Source: Halogeometricum pallidum JCM 14848 (GTDB lineage: Archaea > Halobacteriota > Halobacteria > Halobacteriales > Haloferacaceae). From it: a stretch of 51,120 nucleotides of DNA. The notes under the pieces are model-generated. The model was given only the letters and a program-made list of their open reading frames with translations. It did not search any database and was not told the origin of the DNA. Both the position numbers and the translations under genes were made by a program. The DNA lies in NCBI RefSeq assembly GCF_000337095.1, contig NZ_AOIV01000037.1:52571-103690 (forward strand), read 5' to 3'. Within the stretch, counting starts at the first letter, position 1, and each line of letters begins with the position of its first letter. Positions 1 to 8,060 of the stretch are shown one piece after another.

Positions 1-356
1 GCGTCGTCGCCGACGCCCGCCGTGACGGCGGCCACTGGGACGCCGTGGCGACGTACTACGACTGGGTCCGCCGCGACTCGACGCTGACGGACGAGTGGCG
101 CGACAGGGACCGCTGGCGCGAGTACTTCGACGAGCACCTCGCGCCCGCAGGAGACGAGGCCGACGCGTACGACGACGCGCAGGTCGAACGCGTCCGGGAG
201 GCGTACATCGACGAACGGTTCGCCAAGTACGCGACCGACGAGGAGATAGCCCGGCGGACCGACGCGGGCACCGAACGCCTCGTCGAGGTGGTCGGCGTCG
301 ACCGACTCCTCGACGCCGTCGACGACGACCGGATTCGCGCCTATCTCGACGGCTGA
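1..356 (+). CDS. C-terminal part of an unrecognised acidic protein (cut by window start)
   Basis: The reading frame is open from base 3 to the TGA at 354-356, giving about 117 residues. A GTG at 45 is possible as a start, but the frame continues upstream to the window edge with normal haloarchaeal codon use, so this is more likely the tail of a longer gene. It is rich in Asp, Glu, Arg and Tyr, with no membrane segment or cysteine motif, and looks mostly helical. I do not recognise the family. It ends about 80 bases before thiE, which has its own weak TATA-like element, so the two need not be co-transcribed. Confidence 0.6.
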   Translation, partial: VVADARRDGGHWDAVATYYDWVRRDSTLTDEWRDRDRWREYFDEHLAPAGDEADAYDDAQVERVREAYIDERFAKYATDEEIARRTDAGTERLVEVVGVDRLLDAVDDDRIRAYLDG

Positions 357-437
357 GTCCCCTCCCGCCCTTCCCCGCTTTCTCCCGTTCCGGCGTCTCC
401 GACAGTGTTTTGCGCCAAACACCCGAAGATACAACTG

Positions 438-1091
438 ATGAATACAGAGATGCGAACGTACCTCGTGACGCAGGCCGACCGTTCCCGCGGGCGCGGCACC
501 GTCGCCACCGTTCGCGCCGCCGTCGCGGGCGGCGTCGACGCGGTCCAGATGCGCGAGAAGCACGCCACCGCCCGGGAGCGCTACGAACTCGGTCGGGAAC
601 TCCGAGCGCTCACGCGCGAGGCGGGCGTCGCCTTCGTCGTGAACGACCGCGTGGACGTGGCCGCGGCCGTCGACGCCGACGGCGTCCACCTCGGCGACGA
701 CGACCTGCCGATATCGGTCGCGCGCGCGCAACTCGGTCCCGACGCCGTCGTCGGTCGGTCGGTCTCGACGGTCGAGGCCGCCGTCGAGGCCGAACGCGCG
801 GGCGCGGACTACCTCGGCGTCGGCGCCGTCTTCGTCACCGACACGAAGGACGTCTCGGACGACGAATCGAACATCGGCACCGAACGAGTGACCGCCATCG
901 CCGACGTCGTCGATATCCCCGTCGTCGGCATCGGCGGCATCACGGCGGCGAACGCGGCGGAGGTGGTCGAGGCGGGCGCGGACGGCGTCGCCGTCGTCTC
1001 GGCCGTCACCGACGCCGACGACCCCGAGGCGGCCGCCCGCGACCTGCGCCGTGCCGTCGACGGCGTGCGCGCCGGGGGGGTCGGGCGATGA
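438..1091 (+). CDS. thiE: Thiamine-phosphate synthase ThiE
   Basis: This 217-residue protein matches ThiE, which joins HMP diphosphate and thiazole phosphate to make thiamine phosphate in the cytoplasm. The TIM-barrel signature is clear: QMREKHATARE binds the diphosphate and VVNDRVDVA-AVDADGVHLGDDDL lies on the next strands (about residues 30-85). GADYLGVGAVF and GIGGITAANAAEV follow, the latter being the C-terminal phosphate loop. Length is normal for the family. ATG 438 was chosen over GTG 405 and ATG 450 because TTTTGC at 408-413 is near -27, which fits leaderless transcription. The stop overlaps the thiM start (ATGA at 1088-1091), so thiE and thiM are translationally coupled. Confidence 0.93.
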   Translation: MNTEMRTYLVTQADRSRGRGTVATVRAAVAGGVDAVQMREKHATARERYELGRELRALTREAGVAFVVNDRVDVAAAVDADGVHLGDDDLPISVARAQLGPDAVVGRSVSTVEAAVEAERAGADYLGVGAVFVTDTKDVSDDESNIGTERVTAIADVVDIPVVGIGGITAANAAEVVEAGADGVAVVSAVTDADDPEAAARDLRRAVDGVRAGGVGR

Positions 1092-1924
1092 GCGACCCGA
1101 CCGTCGACCCCGACGCGGCGCTTTCGGCCGTCCGGCGGGAGAAACCGCTCGTCAACTCGCTCACCAACGCCGTGACGATCAACGACGTGGCGAACGTGAC
1201 GCTGTACTGGGGCGGCCTGCCGGTCATGTCCGACGACGAACGCGAGGTCGGCGAGATGGTCGCGGGCGCGCAGGCGTGTCTCCTCAACATGGGGACGGTC
1301 AGCGAGGCGGGCGAGGCGGCGATGGTCGCGGCGGGCGAGGCGGCGAACGAGAACGGCGTCCCCCTCGTCGTCGACCCCGTCGGCGTCGGCGCGACGCCCA
1401 CCCGGAACCGCGTCGCCGAGCGTCTGGTCACCGAGGTTCGACCGGACGTGATAGACGGCAACTACGGCGAGATATCCGCCATCGCGGGCGAGGAGAGCGA
1501 GGTCCGCGGTGTTGAGTCGGTCGGCGAGTACGCCGACATCGCGGAGACGGCGGTGGCCGTCGCACGGCAAACGGACGCCGTCGTCGTCGCCTCCGGCGAG
1601 ACGGACGTGGTGGCGACGGACGAGGCGGCCTTCGAGGTTCGTGCCGGCCACCCCATGATGGGCGAAGTCGTCGGCACCGGCTGTATGCAGGGCGTCACCG
1701 TCGCGACGTTCGCCGGAGCGATGGACGACACGCTGACCGCGACGCTGGCCGGAACGCTCGCGTTCGGCGTCGCGGGCGAGGCGGCGGCCGACGGCCAGTT
1801 CGGCGAGTACGCCGGCCCCGAGAGCTACAAGACGGCGTTCCTCGACGCGGTGGCCGGTCTCGGCGGCGTCGACCTGCCGGACGGCGACGAGCGAATCGAA
1901 CGCGTGGTGGAGGCGGAGGCATAA
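1088..1924 (+). CDS. thiM: Hydroxyethylthiazole kinase ThiM
   Basis: A 278-residue ThiM, which phosphorylates 4-methyl-5-hydroxyethylthiazole and so salvages the thiazole half of thiamine. Visible family motifs are PLVNSLTNAVTINDVANVTL near the N-terminus (substrate pocket), VPLVVDPVGVGAT (ribokinase-like core), DVIDGNYGEISAIAG, and the ATP/anion-hole sequence EVVGTGCMQGVTVATF containing the catalytic GTGC. Its ATG overlaps the thiE stop by four bases, and thiD starts only three bases after its TAA. It is the middle gene of a three-gene thiamine operon. In most ThiMs the cysteine of GTGC is conserved, and it is present here. Confidence 0.94.
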   Translation: MSDPTVDPDAALSAVRREKPLVNSLTNAVTINDVANVTLYWGGLPVMSDDEREVGEMVAGAQACLLNMGTVSEAGEAAMVAAGEAANENGVPLVVDPVGVGATPTRNRVAERLVTEVRPDVIDGNYGEISAIAGEESEVRGVESVGEYADIAETAVAVARQTDAVVVASGETDVVATDEAAFEVRAGHPMMGEVVGTGCMQGVTVATFAGAMDDTLTATLAGTLAFGVAGEAAADGQFGEYAGPESYKTAFLDAVAGLGGVDLPDGDERIERVVEAEA

Positions 1925-1927
1925 CCG

Positions 1928-2776
1928 ATGACCGACCCCGACCCGCGGACCCCCCCGTACGCGCTGACCATTGCGTCGAGCGATTCGGGCGGCGGCGCGG
2001 GCATCCAGGCCGACCTGAAGACGATGACGCGACTCGGCGTCTACGGCGGGTCCGTCGTCGTCGGCGTCACGGCGCAGAACACGGCGGGCGTCCGGTCGAC
2101 GCACGTCCTGCCGACCGAGGAGGTCCGCGCGCAGTTCGAGGCGGTGCGCGAGGACTTCGACGTCGGCGCGGTGAAACTCGGAATGCTGGCGACGGCCGGG
2201 GCCATCGAGACGGTGGACGACTGCCTCGACGGCTACGACGGCCCCGTGGTGGTCGACCCGGTGATGGTCGCCACCTCCGGCGACCGACTGCTCGAAGCCG
2301 ACGCCGTCGACGCCTACGCAGACCTGTTCTCGCAGGCGACGCTGGTGACGCCGAACGCCGACGAGACGGAGGAACTGACCGGCGAGTGGCCGGACTCCGA
2401 GGCGGCGCGGGCGGCGGCGGCCGACCGGTTCTTCGAGTGGGGGGCCGACGCGGTGCTGTTCAAGGGCGGGCACGTCGAGGACGCCGATGCCGCCGCCGAC
2501 GAGGTCCGAGACGTCCTCGTGACGCCCGACGGGACGGAGACGTTCGCCTCGGAGCGGGTCGAAACGGACGTCACCCACGGGTCGGGATGCACGCTTTCCA
2601 GCGCCATCGCCGCCCGACTCGCGCGCGGCGACGACCTCTCGACTGCCGTCGAACGCGGCGTCTCGTTCGTCCGCGCGACGATAGCCGCTCCGGCCGACGT
2701 GGGCGAGAAGGGAAGCGTGAACCACCTCGTCGAGAGCGAGGGGACCGTCGGAGAGTTCCGGGTCGAACCCAACTAG
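1928..2776 (+). CDS. thiD: Hydroxymethylpyrimidine/phosphomethylpyrimidine kinase ThiD
   Basis: A 282-residue ThiD that phosphorylates HMP and HMP phosphate to the diphosphate used by ThiE. The ribokinase-fold motifs are SDSGGGAGIQADLKT (residues about 18-32), GMLATAG, VVVDPVMVATSGDRLL, LVTPNADETEEL and the anion hole THGSGCTLSSAIAA. Many haloarchaeal ThiDs carry a fused C-terminal ThiN domain. This one stops after the kinase domain, so any ThiN would have to be encoded elsewhere. It is the last gene of thiE-thiM-thiD. Its stop TAG overlaps, on the other strand, the stop of a PIN-domain gene remnant. Confidence 0.94.
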   Translation: MTDPDPRTPPYALTIASSDSGGGAGIQADLKTMTRLGVYGGSVVVGVTAQNTAGVRSTHVLPTEEVRAQFEAVREDFDVGAVKLGMLATAGAIETVDDCLDGYDGPVVVDPVMVATSGDRLLEADAVDAYADLFSQATLVTPNADETEELTGEWPDSEAARAAAADRFFEWGADAVLFKGGHVEDADAAADEVRDVLVTPDGTETFASERVETDVTHGSGCTLSSAIAARLARGDDLSTAVERGVSFVRATIAAPADVGEKGSVNHLVESEGTVGEFRVEPN

Positions 2777-2870
2777 ACGACGTCGACGCGTTCGACCACC
2801 CGTCGAAATCGTCATCGAAGCTGACGACGTAGTCGATGCCTCCCGCCTCGCACACCGAAATCGTCGCTTC
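2773..2870 (-). pseudogene. Remnant of a VapC-type PIN-domain gene (3' end, frameshifted)
   Basis: Read on the minus strand, 2870 to about 2803 encodes EATISVCEAGGIDYVVSFD followed by DDFDG. This is the usual last strand of haloarchaeal PIN-domain (VapC) toxins, where the final acidic residues sit in an SFDDDFD motif. After the run of three G (forward CCC 2799-2801) the frame runs on. If one G is restored the sequence becomes DGVVERVDVV and ends in a TAG at 2775-2773, a normal-looking family ending. Everything 5' of about residue E is missing, because the YihY gene ends at 2872. I infer a decayed toxin gene cut by deletion plus a one-base loss. The family assignment rests on about 30 residues. 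Confidence 0.55.
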
Positions 2871-2871
2871 C

Positions 2872-3678
2872 CTACGACCGCGTCCGCGAGTGGAATTCGG
2901 TGTACCCGCCGAGCACGGCGTTGATGACGGCTCCCAGGAGGAGCACGACGCCCGTGAAGTACAGCCACGTCAACAGCAGCATGATGCCGGTGACGATGTC
3001 GGTCCCGCCGGCCGTCGAGTGGGCGACGTATATCTGGAACAGGCCCTGCAGGAGCGCCCACCCCACCGCCGCGACGACGACGCCGGGGAGAATTTCCCGC
3101 GCGGAGACGTCGACGTCCGGGAAGACGTAGTAGATGGGGAAGAACGCCACGACGAGACCGAGTGCGAGGACGAACGGGAGGAGCAGACCGAGGTAGGGAA
3201 TCGTCCCTCCGAACGCCCCGAACACGCTGGTCACCGCGACCATGGCGGCGATTGCGAGCGCGAGACTGACGAGGACGACGAGGCCGTCTTTGATCTGGTC
3301 GACGATGGAGTTGTCGGCGTCGACCTCGTAAATCTCGGAGAAGGCGGTGTCGAGACCGCGGAATATCTTCAGCGCGCTCCAGATGAGGACGACGAACCCG
3401 ACGATGGACGACCCGGTGGCGCTACTCGCCTGCGTGGCGAATAGACGCTCGATGAAGCTCCCGATGGCGGGTGAGACGTTCTCGGTGATGATTGCGAGCA
3501 TCTGGTCCTGCCATCCCGTTCCGAAGAACGCGACGACGAGGACGAAAAAGAGGAGAATGGGTACCAAGGAGACGAACGCGTTGTAGGCGATGCTCCCCGC
3601 GAGGAAGGTGACGTTCTTCTCGCGGAACGCCTCGCCTACCGCCTTGGCTTTCGAGACGGTGCCTGATGTGTTACTCAT
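2872..3678 (-). CDS. YihY/BrkB family membrane protein
   Basis: A 268-residue integral membrane protein of the YihY/UPF0761 family. It was once called ribonuclease BN, but the family is now regarded as membrane proteins of uncertain function. Family features are the N-terminal KNVTFLAGSIAYNAFVSLVP segment (about 22-41) and six hydrophobic segments spread over the chain. Others are the SALKIFRGLDTAFSEIYEV loop (about 100-118), the FPIYYVFPDVDVSAREILPG loop, and the last segment LYFTGVVLLLGAVINAVLGG. Length is typical. It is convergent with the thiamine operon and divergent from the PLP enzyme gene. Confidence 0.88.
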   Translation of the reverse strand: MSNTSGTVSKAKAVGEAFREKNVTFLAGSIAYNAFVSLVPILLFFVLVVAFFGTGWQDQMLAIITENVSPAIGSFIERLFATQASSATGSSIVGFVVLIWSALKIFRGLDTAFSEIYEVDADNSIVDQIKDGLVVLVSLALAIAAMVAVTSVFGAFGGTIPYLGLLLPFVLALGLVVAFFPIYYVFPDVDVSAREILPGVVVAAVGWALLQGLFQIYVAHSTAGGTDIVTGIMLLLTWLYFTGVVLLLGAVINAVLGGYTEFHSRTRS

Positions 3679-3805
3679 GGAGCAATCGTCTGTCTACGCT
3701 CACAAAGAACTCACGGCAGGTAGGGACGCTCTCGACGACCGTCACGATTTCTTTCAGTTCCGGAATCGAAGGGACATTTCTCTCACAACCCCGCCTCCCA
3801 CGACC

Positions 3806-3834
3806 TTTATACGCGCCTCCGCGTATCACGACCG
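3806..3834 (+). promoter_or_regulatory. TATA element and operator-like palindrome of the PLP enzyme gene
   Basis: TTTATA at 3806-3811 is centred 27 bases before the ATG at 3835, as expected for a leaderless haloarchaeal mRNA. Between it and the start lies a perfect inverted repeat TACGCG-CCTC-CGCGTA (3810-3825). A protein bound there would block polymerase loading, so I infer an operator. The repressor is unknown. Confidence 0.6.
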
Positions 3835-4848
3835 ATGACAACGTACGACATCGTCGAGTCGCCGGACGAGACGACGGTGTTCGGGTACCACGACCTGACC
3901 CCCCCGACGCTCGCGGACGTCTACGAGGCGCGGTCGGTCGTCTCCCGTCACCTCTCGCGGACGCCTCTCGTTCGGAGCGAGTTCCTCTCCGAGGAACTCG
4001 ACGCCGACGTCTACCTCAAGCGGGAGGATACGCTCCCGACGGGGGCGTTCAAGGTCCGCGGCGGAGTCAACCTCTGCGCGGGCCTCGACGAGGAGTTCCG
4101 CGACCCGGGCCTCATCGCGGCCAGTACCGGCAACCACGGTCAGTCCGTCGCCTACGCGGGGCGAGCGTTCGATATCCCCGTTCTCGTGGCCGTACCCGGC
4201 GACCCGAACCCCGACAAAGTGGCCGCGATGGAGCGGATGGGCGCCGAGGTTCATCCCGTCGGTCGCGACTACGACGACGCGCGCGAGTGGGCCGAAGAGC
4301 GGGCGCGAACCGAGGGGTACCGTTACGTCCACTCGGCGAACGAACCCGCCCTCGTCGCCGGCGTCGCCACGGCAGGCCTCGAAGTCGTCGAGGACCTCCC
4401 GCGCGTCGACACGCTGTTCTGTCCCGTCGGCGGCGGCAGCAGTGCGTCAGGCTACTGTCTCACCGTCGGCGAGATGGCCGACGCGGACGTCGTCGGCGTC
4501 CAGTCGGAGAACGCCTCCGCGATGTACCACGCGTGGTCGGAGGGGCATCTTCGTCCCCGAGACGACGCCGACACCTACGCCGAGGGCCTCCAATCGCGCG
4601 TTCCGTTCGCCCTCACGACCGAGATACTGCGAGAGCGCCTCGCCGAGATGGTGCTCGTGAGCGACGAGCGAATCGAGGCGGCGGTGGAGACGATGCTCCT
4701 CGAAGAGCACCTCGTGTTGGAGGGGGCGGCCTGCGCGTCCGTCGCGGCGGCGCTCGAACGGAGCGACGAACTGGCGGGACAGACCGTCGTGCTCCAGATC
4801 TCGGGGCGCAACCTCGCCGCCGAGAAACTCCGGGCGGTGCTCGACTGA
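3835..4848 (+). CDS. PLP-dependent threonine/serine dehydratase-like enzyme
   Basis: A 337-residue fold-type II PLP enzyme resembling the catalytic domain of threonine dehydratase, which deaminates Thr or Ser to a 2-oxo acid. The PLP lysine lies in TGAFKVRGG (about residues 66-74). ASTGNHGQSVAYAG is the substrate loop, and CPVGGGSSASGY is the glycine-rich phosphate-binding loop (about 196-207). There is no C-terminal ACT domain, so it is not the feedback-regulated biosynthetic form. The next gene, an M20 amidohydrolase, starts directly after its stop (TGAATG), so the two form an operon. A role in amino-acid or carbamoyl/acyl-amino-acid catabolism is plausible but unproven. The substrate could also be another hydroxy- or diamino-acid. 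Confidence 0.85.
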   Translation: MTTYDIVESPDETTVFGYHDLTPPTLADVYEARSVVSRHLSRTPLVRSEFLSEELDADVYLKREDTLPTGAFKVRGGVNLCAGLDEEFRDPGLIAASTGNHGQSVAYAGRAFDIPVLVAVPGDPNPDKVAAMERMGAEVHPVGRDYDDAREWAEERARTEGYRYVHSANEPALVAGVATAGLEVVEDLPRVDTLFCPVGGGSSASGYCLTVGEMADADVVGVQSENASAMYHAWSEGHLRPRDDADTYAEGLQSRVPFALTTEILRERLAEMVLVSDERIEAAVETMLLEEHLVLEGAACASVAAALERSDELAGQTVVLQISGRNLAAEKLRAVLD

Positions 4849-6183
4849 ATGGTTGAGGACGGCGGGGAACCCGGCGGACCGGCGGCGTCGGGAGGGCCGA
4901 CCGCGATTCGGGACGACTTGGCCGCGGTGCGACGGGAGTTCCACCGCTACCCCGAACCGGCGTGGTGCGAGTTCGTCACGACCGCTCGCGTCGTCGACTA
5001 CGCCGAGCGAATCGGCGTCGACGAACTCCACTACGGTCCGGACGTCACCGACGCCGAGAACCGCCTGTCGGTGCCGTCCGAGGCGGAACTGGAGCGGTGG
5101 TTCCGAAAGGCGACCGACCGCGGCGCGAGACCGGACGTTCTCGACCGCATTCGCGGCGGGTACACCGGCGCGGTGGCCGTCCTCGAACGGGGTGAAGGGC
5201 CGACCGTCGCCCTTCGCGTCGACACGGACGCGTTGCACGTCGCCGAGTCGGACGACCCGAACCACCGTCCGGCGGCCGAGGGATTTCGCTCCGAGAACGA
5301 GGGGATGATGCACGCCTGCGGCCACGACGGACACGCGACCATCGGCCTCGGCGTCCTCGAAGCCGTGAAGCACGGCGACTTCTCGGGGACGTTCAAACTC
5401 CTCTTCCAACCCGCCGAAGAGGTGGCCGGCGGCGCGAAGGCGATGGCCACCGGCGGTCACCTCGACGACGTGGACCACCTCCTCGCCGTCCACCTCGGCC
5501 TCGACAGGCCGACGGGCACCGTCGTCGCCGGCGTCGTCAAGACGCTCGCAGTCTGTCGGTTCCGCGTCGAGTTCTCCGGCGCGTCCGCCCACGCCGCGAA
5601 GAACCCCGAGACGGGGAACAACGCGATTCAGGCCGCGGTGTCGGCGGCGTCGGACCTGTTCGCGGTTCCGCGTCACGGCGGCGGCTCCACGCGCGTCAAC
5701 GTCGGTCACATCGAGGGCGGCGCCCCCGCCCACACGAACGTCGTCGCCGAACGCGCCGCCTTCGAGGCGGAGGTCAGGGGCGAAGATACGGAACTGATGG
5801 AGTACATGTTCGGGGAGTGCTCGACGGTGATTCGGACCGCGGCCGAGCGTCACGGCTGTGAGGCGACGATAACCGTCGAGGGCGAGGCGCCGCGCGAGGA
5901 CAGCGACCCGGAGACGGCGGGGGCCGTCGAGGCGGCGGCGCGGGCGCACCCCGAGGTGTCGGAGACGATACCGTCCGCCGACTTCGGCGCCAGCGAGGAC
6001 GCGACGTACCTGATGAAGGCGGTGAAGGAGAACGGCGGAAACGCGGCGTACTCGGTGGTGGGAACCGACCACCCGGGCGGTCACCACTCCTCGACGTTCG
6101 ACGTCGACGAGCGCAGTCTCGGTATCGCCGTCGACGTGCTGAGCGACGCCGTCGTACGGTTGGGGACGAATAACGACGCGTAA
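4849..6183 (+). CDS. M20 family amidohydrolase (AbgA/aminoacylase-like)
   Basis: A 444-residue M20-type metallo-hydrolase that cleaves amide bonds of acylated or aminobenzoyl amino acids. Metal-site motifs are RVDTDAL (about 123-129, first aspartate), MMHACGHDGHATIG (about 149-162) and PAEEVAGGAKAM (about 186-197). The last metal histidine is in TDHPGGHHSSTFDVDE near the C-terminus. A long N-terminal insert between the HRYPEPAW motif and the first catalytic aspartate is like that of AbgA (p-aminobenzoyl-glutamate hydrolase subunit A) rather than simple hippurate hydrolases. It has no signal peptide, so it is cytoplasmic. It is translationally linked to the preceding PLP lyase, suggesting one pathway that deacylates and then deaminates an amino acid. 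Confidence 0.87.
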   Translation: MVEDGGEPGGPAASGGPTAIRDDLAAVRREFHRYPEPAWCEFVTTARVVDYAERIGVDELHYGPDVTDAENRLSVPSEAELERWFRKATDRGARPDVLDRIRGGYTGAVAVLERGEGPTVALRVDTDALHVAESDDPNHRPAAEGFRSENEGMMHACGHDGHATIGLGVLEAVKHGDFSGTFKLLFQPAEEVAGGAKAMATGGHLDDVDHLLAVHLGLDRPTGTVVAGVVKTLAVCRFRVEFSGASAHAAKNPETGNNAIQAAVSAASDLFAVPRHGGGSTRVNVGHIEGGAPAHTNVVAERAAFEAEVRGEDTELMEYMFGECSTVIRTAAERHGCEATITVEGEAPREDSDPETAGAVEAAARAHPEVSETIPSADFGASEDATYLMKAVKENGGNAAYSVVGTDHPGGHHSSTFDVDERSLGIAVDVLSDAVVRLGTNNDA

Positions 6184-6186
6184 CGG

Positions 6187-6208
6187 GTCGTTACGGTCCG
6201 GTAACGAC
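6187..6208. terminator. Hairpin just after the amidohydrolase stop
   Basis: GTCGTTAC and GTAACGAC form a perfect 8-base inverted repeat separated by GGTCCG, starting four bases after the TAA of the amidohydrolase gene. It could act as an mRNA 3' end signal. No T run follows, so it is not a classic archaeal terminator. Confidence 0.4.
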
Positions 6209-6253
6209 TCGCTACGGCGGAGAGTTGGCTCGAACTACCGCGCTCGGACTCCC

Positions 6254-6352
6254 TCACCAGTCCAGCGACCCGCCGCTCTGGTACTCGGTGACCTGTGCCT
6301 CGAAGAAACTCTGCTCCTCGTTCAGGTCGCCGGACCGGCCTATCGGAGCGGT
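6254..6352 (-). pseudogene. C-terminal fragment of ribonucleotide reductase small subunit (nrdB)
   Basis: On the minus strand 32 codons run from just after an in-frame TAA (6355-6353) to a TGA at 6256-6254. They read GDLNEEQSFFEAQVTEYQS then GGSLDW, preceded by TAPIGRS. The FFE-x2-VTEYQ-x-GG ending is the conserved C-terminal tail of class I ribonucleotide reductase R2 subunits, the peptide that docks on the large subunit. No other part of R2 is present. It is therefore a fragment left by deletion or rearrangement, sitting in the 295-base gap between the amidohydrolase and the next gene. It has no start codon and is not expected to be translated. Confidence 0.7.
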
Positions 6353-6478
6353 TTAGCCGATTAAACGGGCTGTTTCGCTCGAACGGCGCCATCAGTTTCA
6401 TTCCAGTACGACCGAGCCGACGCCGGACATTTCTATATCTCTGACATAACAATATGATGGTGATTCGGATACGTTTTC

Positions 6479-7012
6479 ATGCCGTTGGCGACGCAGCCGT
6501 CTCCGCCGTCCGGCGGGGCCGAGATAAGCGAGAACGACCTCTACGAGATGCTCGGCAACCCGCGCCGTCGACACGCGCTCCGGTACCTGCGGCGATGCGA
6601 CCGCCCCGTCTCGGTGGGCGAACTCGCAGAGCACGTCGCCGCGGCCGAGCACGACGTCCCGGTTTCGGAGGTCACGCAGGCGCAGCGAAAGAGCGCCTAC
6701 ACGGCGTTGCACCAGAACCACCTCGTCAAACTGGCGGACGCGGGTTTCGTCCGGGCGGACCGCCGCTGGGCCGGTATCGAACTCACGGCGGCGGCGCGAC
6801 GCCTCGATACCGACCTCGTCGGTCCGGAGCGGACTCGTCGCCTGGACCGCTACTCGGTCGCGCTCTCGCTCGCCGGACTGGCGGCCGTCCTCGGTCGCTC
6901 GCTCGGTCTACTCCCGACGGCCGCCGTCGACGCCGCTCTCTGCGCTCTCTTCGTCACCCTCCTCTTACTCGCGGTCCGTCGCCGGCGGGCGGCGTCGTCC
7001 CGCCGACAGTGA
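6479..7012 (+). CDS. DUF7344-type winged-helix membrane protein
   Basis: A 177-residue haloarchaeal protein. Residues about 18-105 look like the winged-helix domain DUF7344: LYEMLGNPRRRHALRYLRRC, SVGELAEHVAAAE, and the recognition region RKSAYTALHQNHLVKLADAG. Two closely spaced hydrophobic segments (about 124-142 and 148-165) and an arginine-rich tail follow, so the DNA-binding domain is probably tethered to the membrane. ATG 6479 follows an A/T-rich stretch. Such proteins are common in haloarchaea as small regulators of unknown target. It is downstream of the nrdB remnant and convergent with the protease gene. Confidence 0.8.
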   Translation: MPLATQPSPPSGGAEISENDLYEMLGNPRRRHALRYLRRCDRPVSVGELAEHVAAAEHDVPVSEVTQAQRKSAYTALHQNHLVKLADAGFVRADRRWAGIELTAAARRLDTDLVGPERTRRLDRYSVALSLAGLAAVLGRSLGLLPTAAVDAALCALFVTLLLLAVRRRRAASSRRQ

Positions 7013-7034
7013 GCGAGTTCTTCCGACCGGGTCT

Positions 7035-8060
7035 TCACTCGAACCGGACGACCGTCTCGCCCTCTTCGTCCCGCTCTAACACCGCGCGAGTCGGCGATTC
7101 GAGCCATCCCTTCGGCAGCGCCACGCCCTCGTGGTCGGTGAACGGGAGGTCGAACGCCTCCACCTCGCCCGTCGTCGCCTCGGTGGTCACCGCGCGGTCG
7201 TAGCGGAAGTAGCCGTACACGTCCCGCGGCGTCCCCGGGATGTCGATGGCGGTGCGCTCGAACGGCCGCTGTGACCCCTCGTCCTCGGCTTCGATGTAAA
7301 GGTTCATCGCCGCGGTGGCGATGGGGGCGCTGAAGCTCGTTCCGCTCGCCTTCACGTAGTTCTCGTCGAGGACCGTCCCCATCGAGGTGCCGGACGCGCG
7401 CGGCAGTTTCACGTCCTTCCCGAGGCCGACCACGTCGGGATTCTCGACCGCGCCGGGGTTGTAACTGCTGAACCGGGTCATCTCCTTCTCCTCGTTCATC
7501 GCGCCGATGCCGTAGGCGTCGTCCGCCGTCGCCGGACTGCCGCTGGTGTTGCCGGTGTTCCCGGCCGCCACCACGTCCTGTACGCCCGCGTTCATCAGTT
7601 TCGCGTGCTCGCGGTCGATATCGGCCGAGCGCGTCTGCGCGCCCCACGAGAGGTTGATGGTCGCCAGTTCGTCGGCGTGCGACCGCGCCCACTCGTAGGC
7701 GTCGAAGATGGGTCGGCCGTTGCCGCTCCCGCTTTCGCCGAAGATGCGCAGGTCGACTATCTTCTCGATGCCGGGAGAAAGCTGTGCGATGAGGCCCGCG
7801 ACGCCGGTGCCGTGACCGACTTCGTCGTACGGTTCGTCGGCCGCTTCGGTGAAGTTGTGGTGCTCGACGGGGATGCCGTCGAACACCTCGTGGCTCTCGT
7901 CGACGCCGGAGTCCATGACGGCGACGGTGAGGCCGGAACCGGTGGGGGCGTCGTCGTCGGAGGGGGCGGGGAACCCGTGAATCTGGCGGACGTCCGAAAC
8001 CGTGACCACGGGACCGGTCCGTCCGGTCGTGATGTTGTGGTCCGTTCGTATCTCGAACAT
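7035..8060 (-). CDS. S8 family subtilisin-like serine protease without signal peptide
   Basis: A 341-residue subtilase. The catalytic triad is visible: Asp in VAVMDSGVDESHEVF (about 50), His in DEVGHGTGVAGLIAQ (about 84), and Ser in KASGTSFSAPIATAAM (about 239). The oxyanion Asn is in VAAGNTGNT. There is no twin-arginine or Sec signal and no long propeptide, unlike secreted halolysins. The enzyme is therefore probably intracellular, or exported by an unknown route. A C-terminal extension of about 65 residues follows the catalytic serine domain and is not recognised. Its ATG (8058-8060) is preceded by an A/T-rich promoter region on the minus strand. Confidence 0.9.
   Translation of the reverse strand: MFEIRTDHNITTGRTGPVVTVSDVRQIHGFPAPSDDDAPTGSGLTVAVMDSGVDESHEVFDGIPVEHHNFTEAADEPYDEVGHGTGVAGLIAQLSPGIEKIVDLRIFGESGSGNGRPIFDAYEWARSHADELATINLSWGAQTRSADIDREHAKLMNAGVQDVVAAGNTGNTSGSPATADDAYGIGAMNEEKEMTRFSSYNPGAVENPDVVGLGKDVKLPRASGTSMGTVLDENYVKASGTSFSAPIATAAMNLYIEAEDEGSQRPFERTAIDIPGTPRDVYGYFRYDRAVTTEATTGEVEAFDLPFTDHEGVALPKGWLESPTRAVLERDEEGETVVRFE

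Noticed and set aside
360-437. Looked for a TPP riboswitch before thiE
   Set aside because: The 80-base gap is too short and shows no thi-box-like conserved core.
809-3061. Very long minus-strand open frame across the thiamine operon
   Set aside because: It is the antisense shadow of thiM and thiD, arginine-, histidine- and valine-rich with no family motifs. High G+C makes such frames common here.
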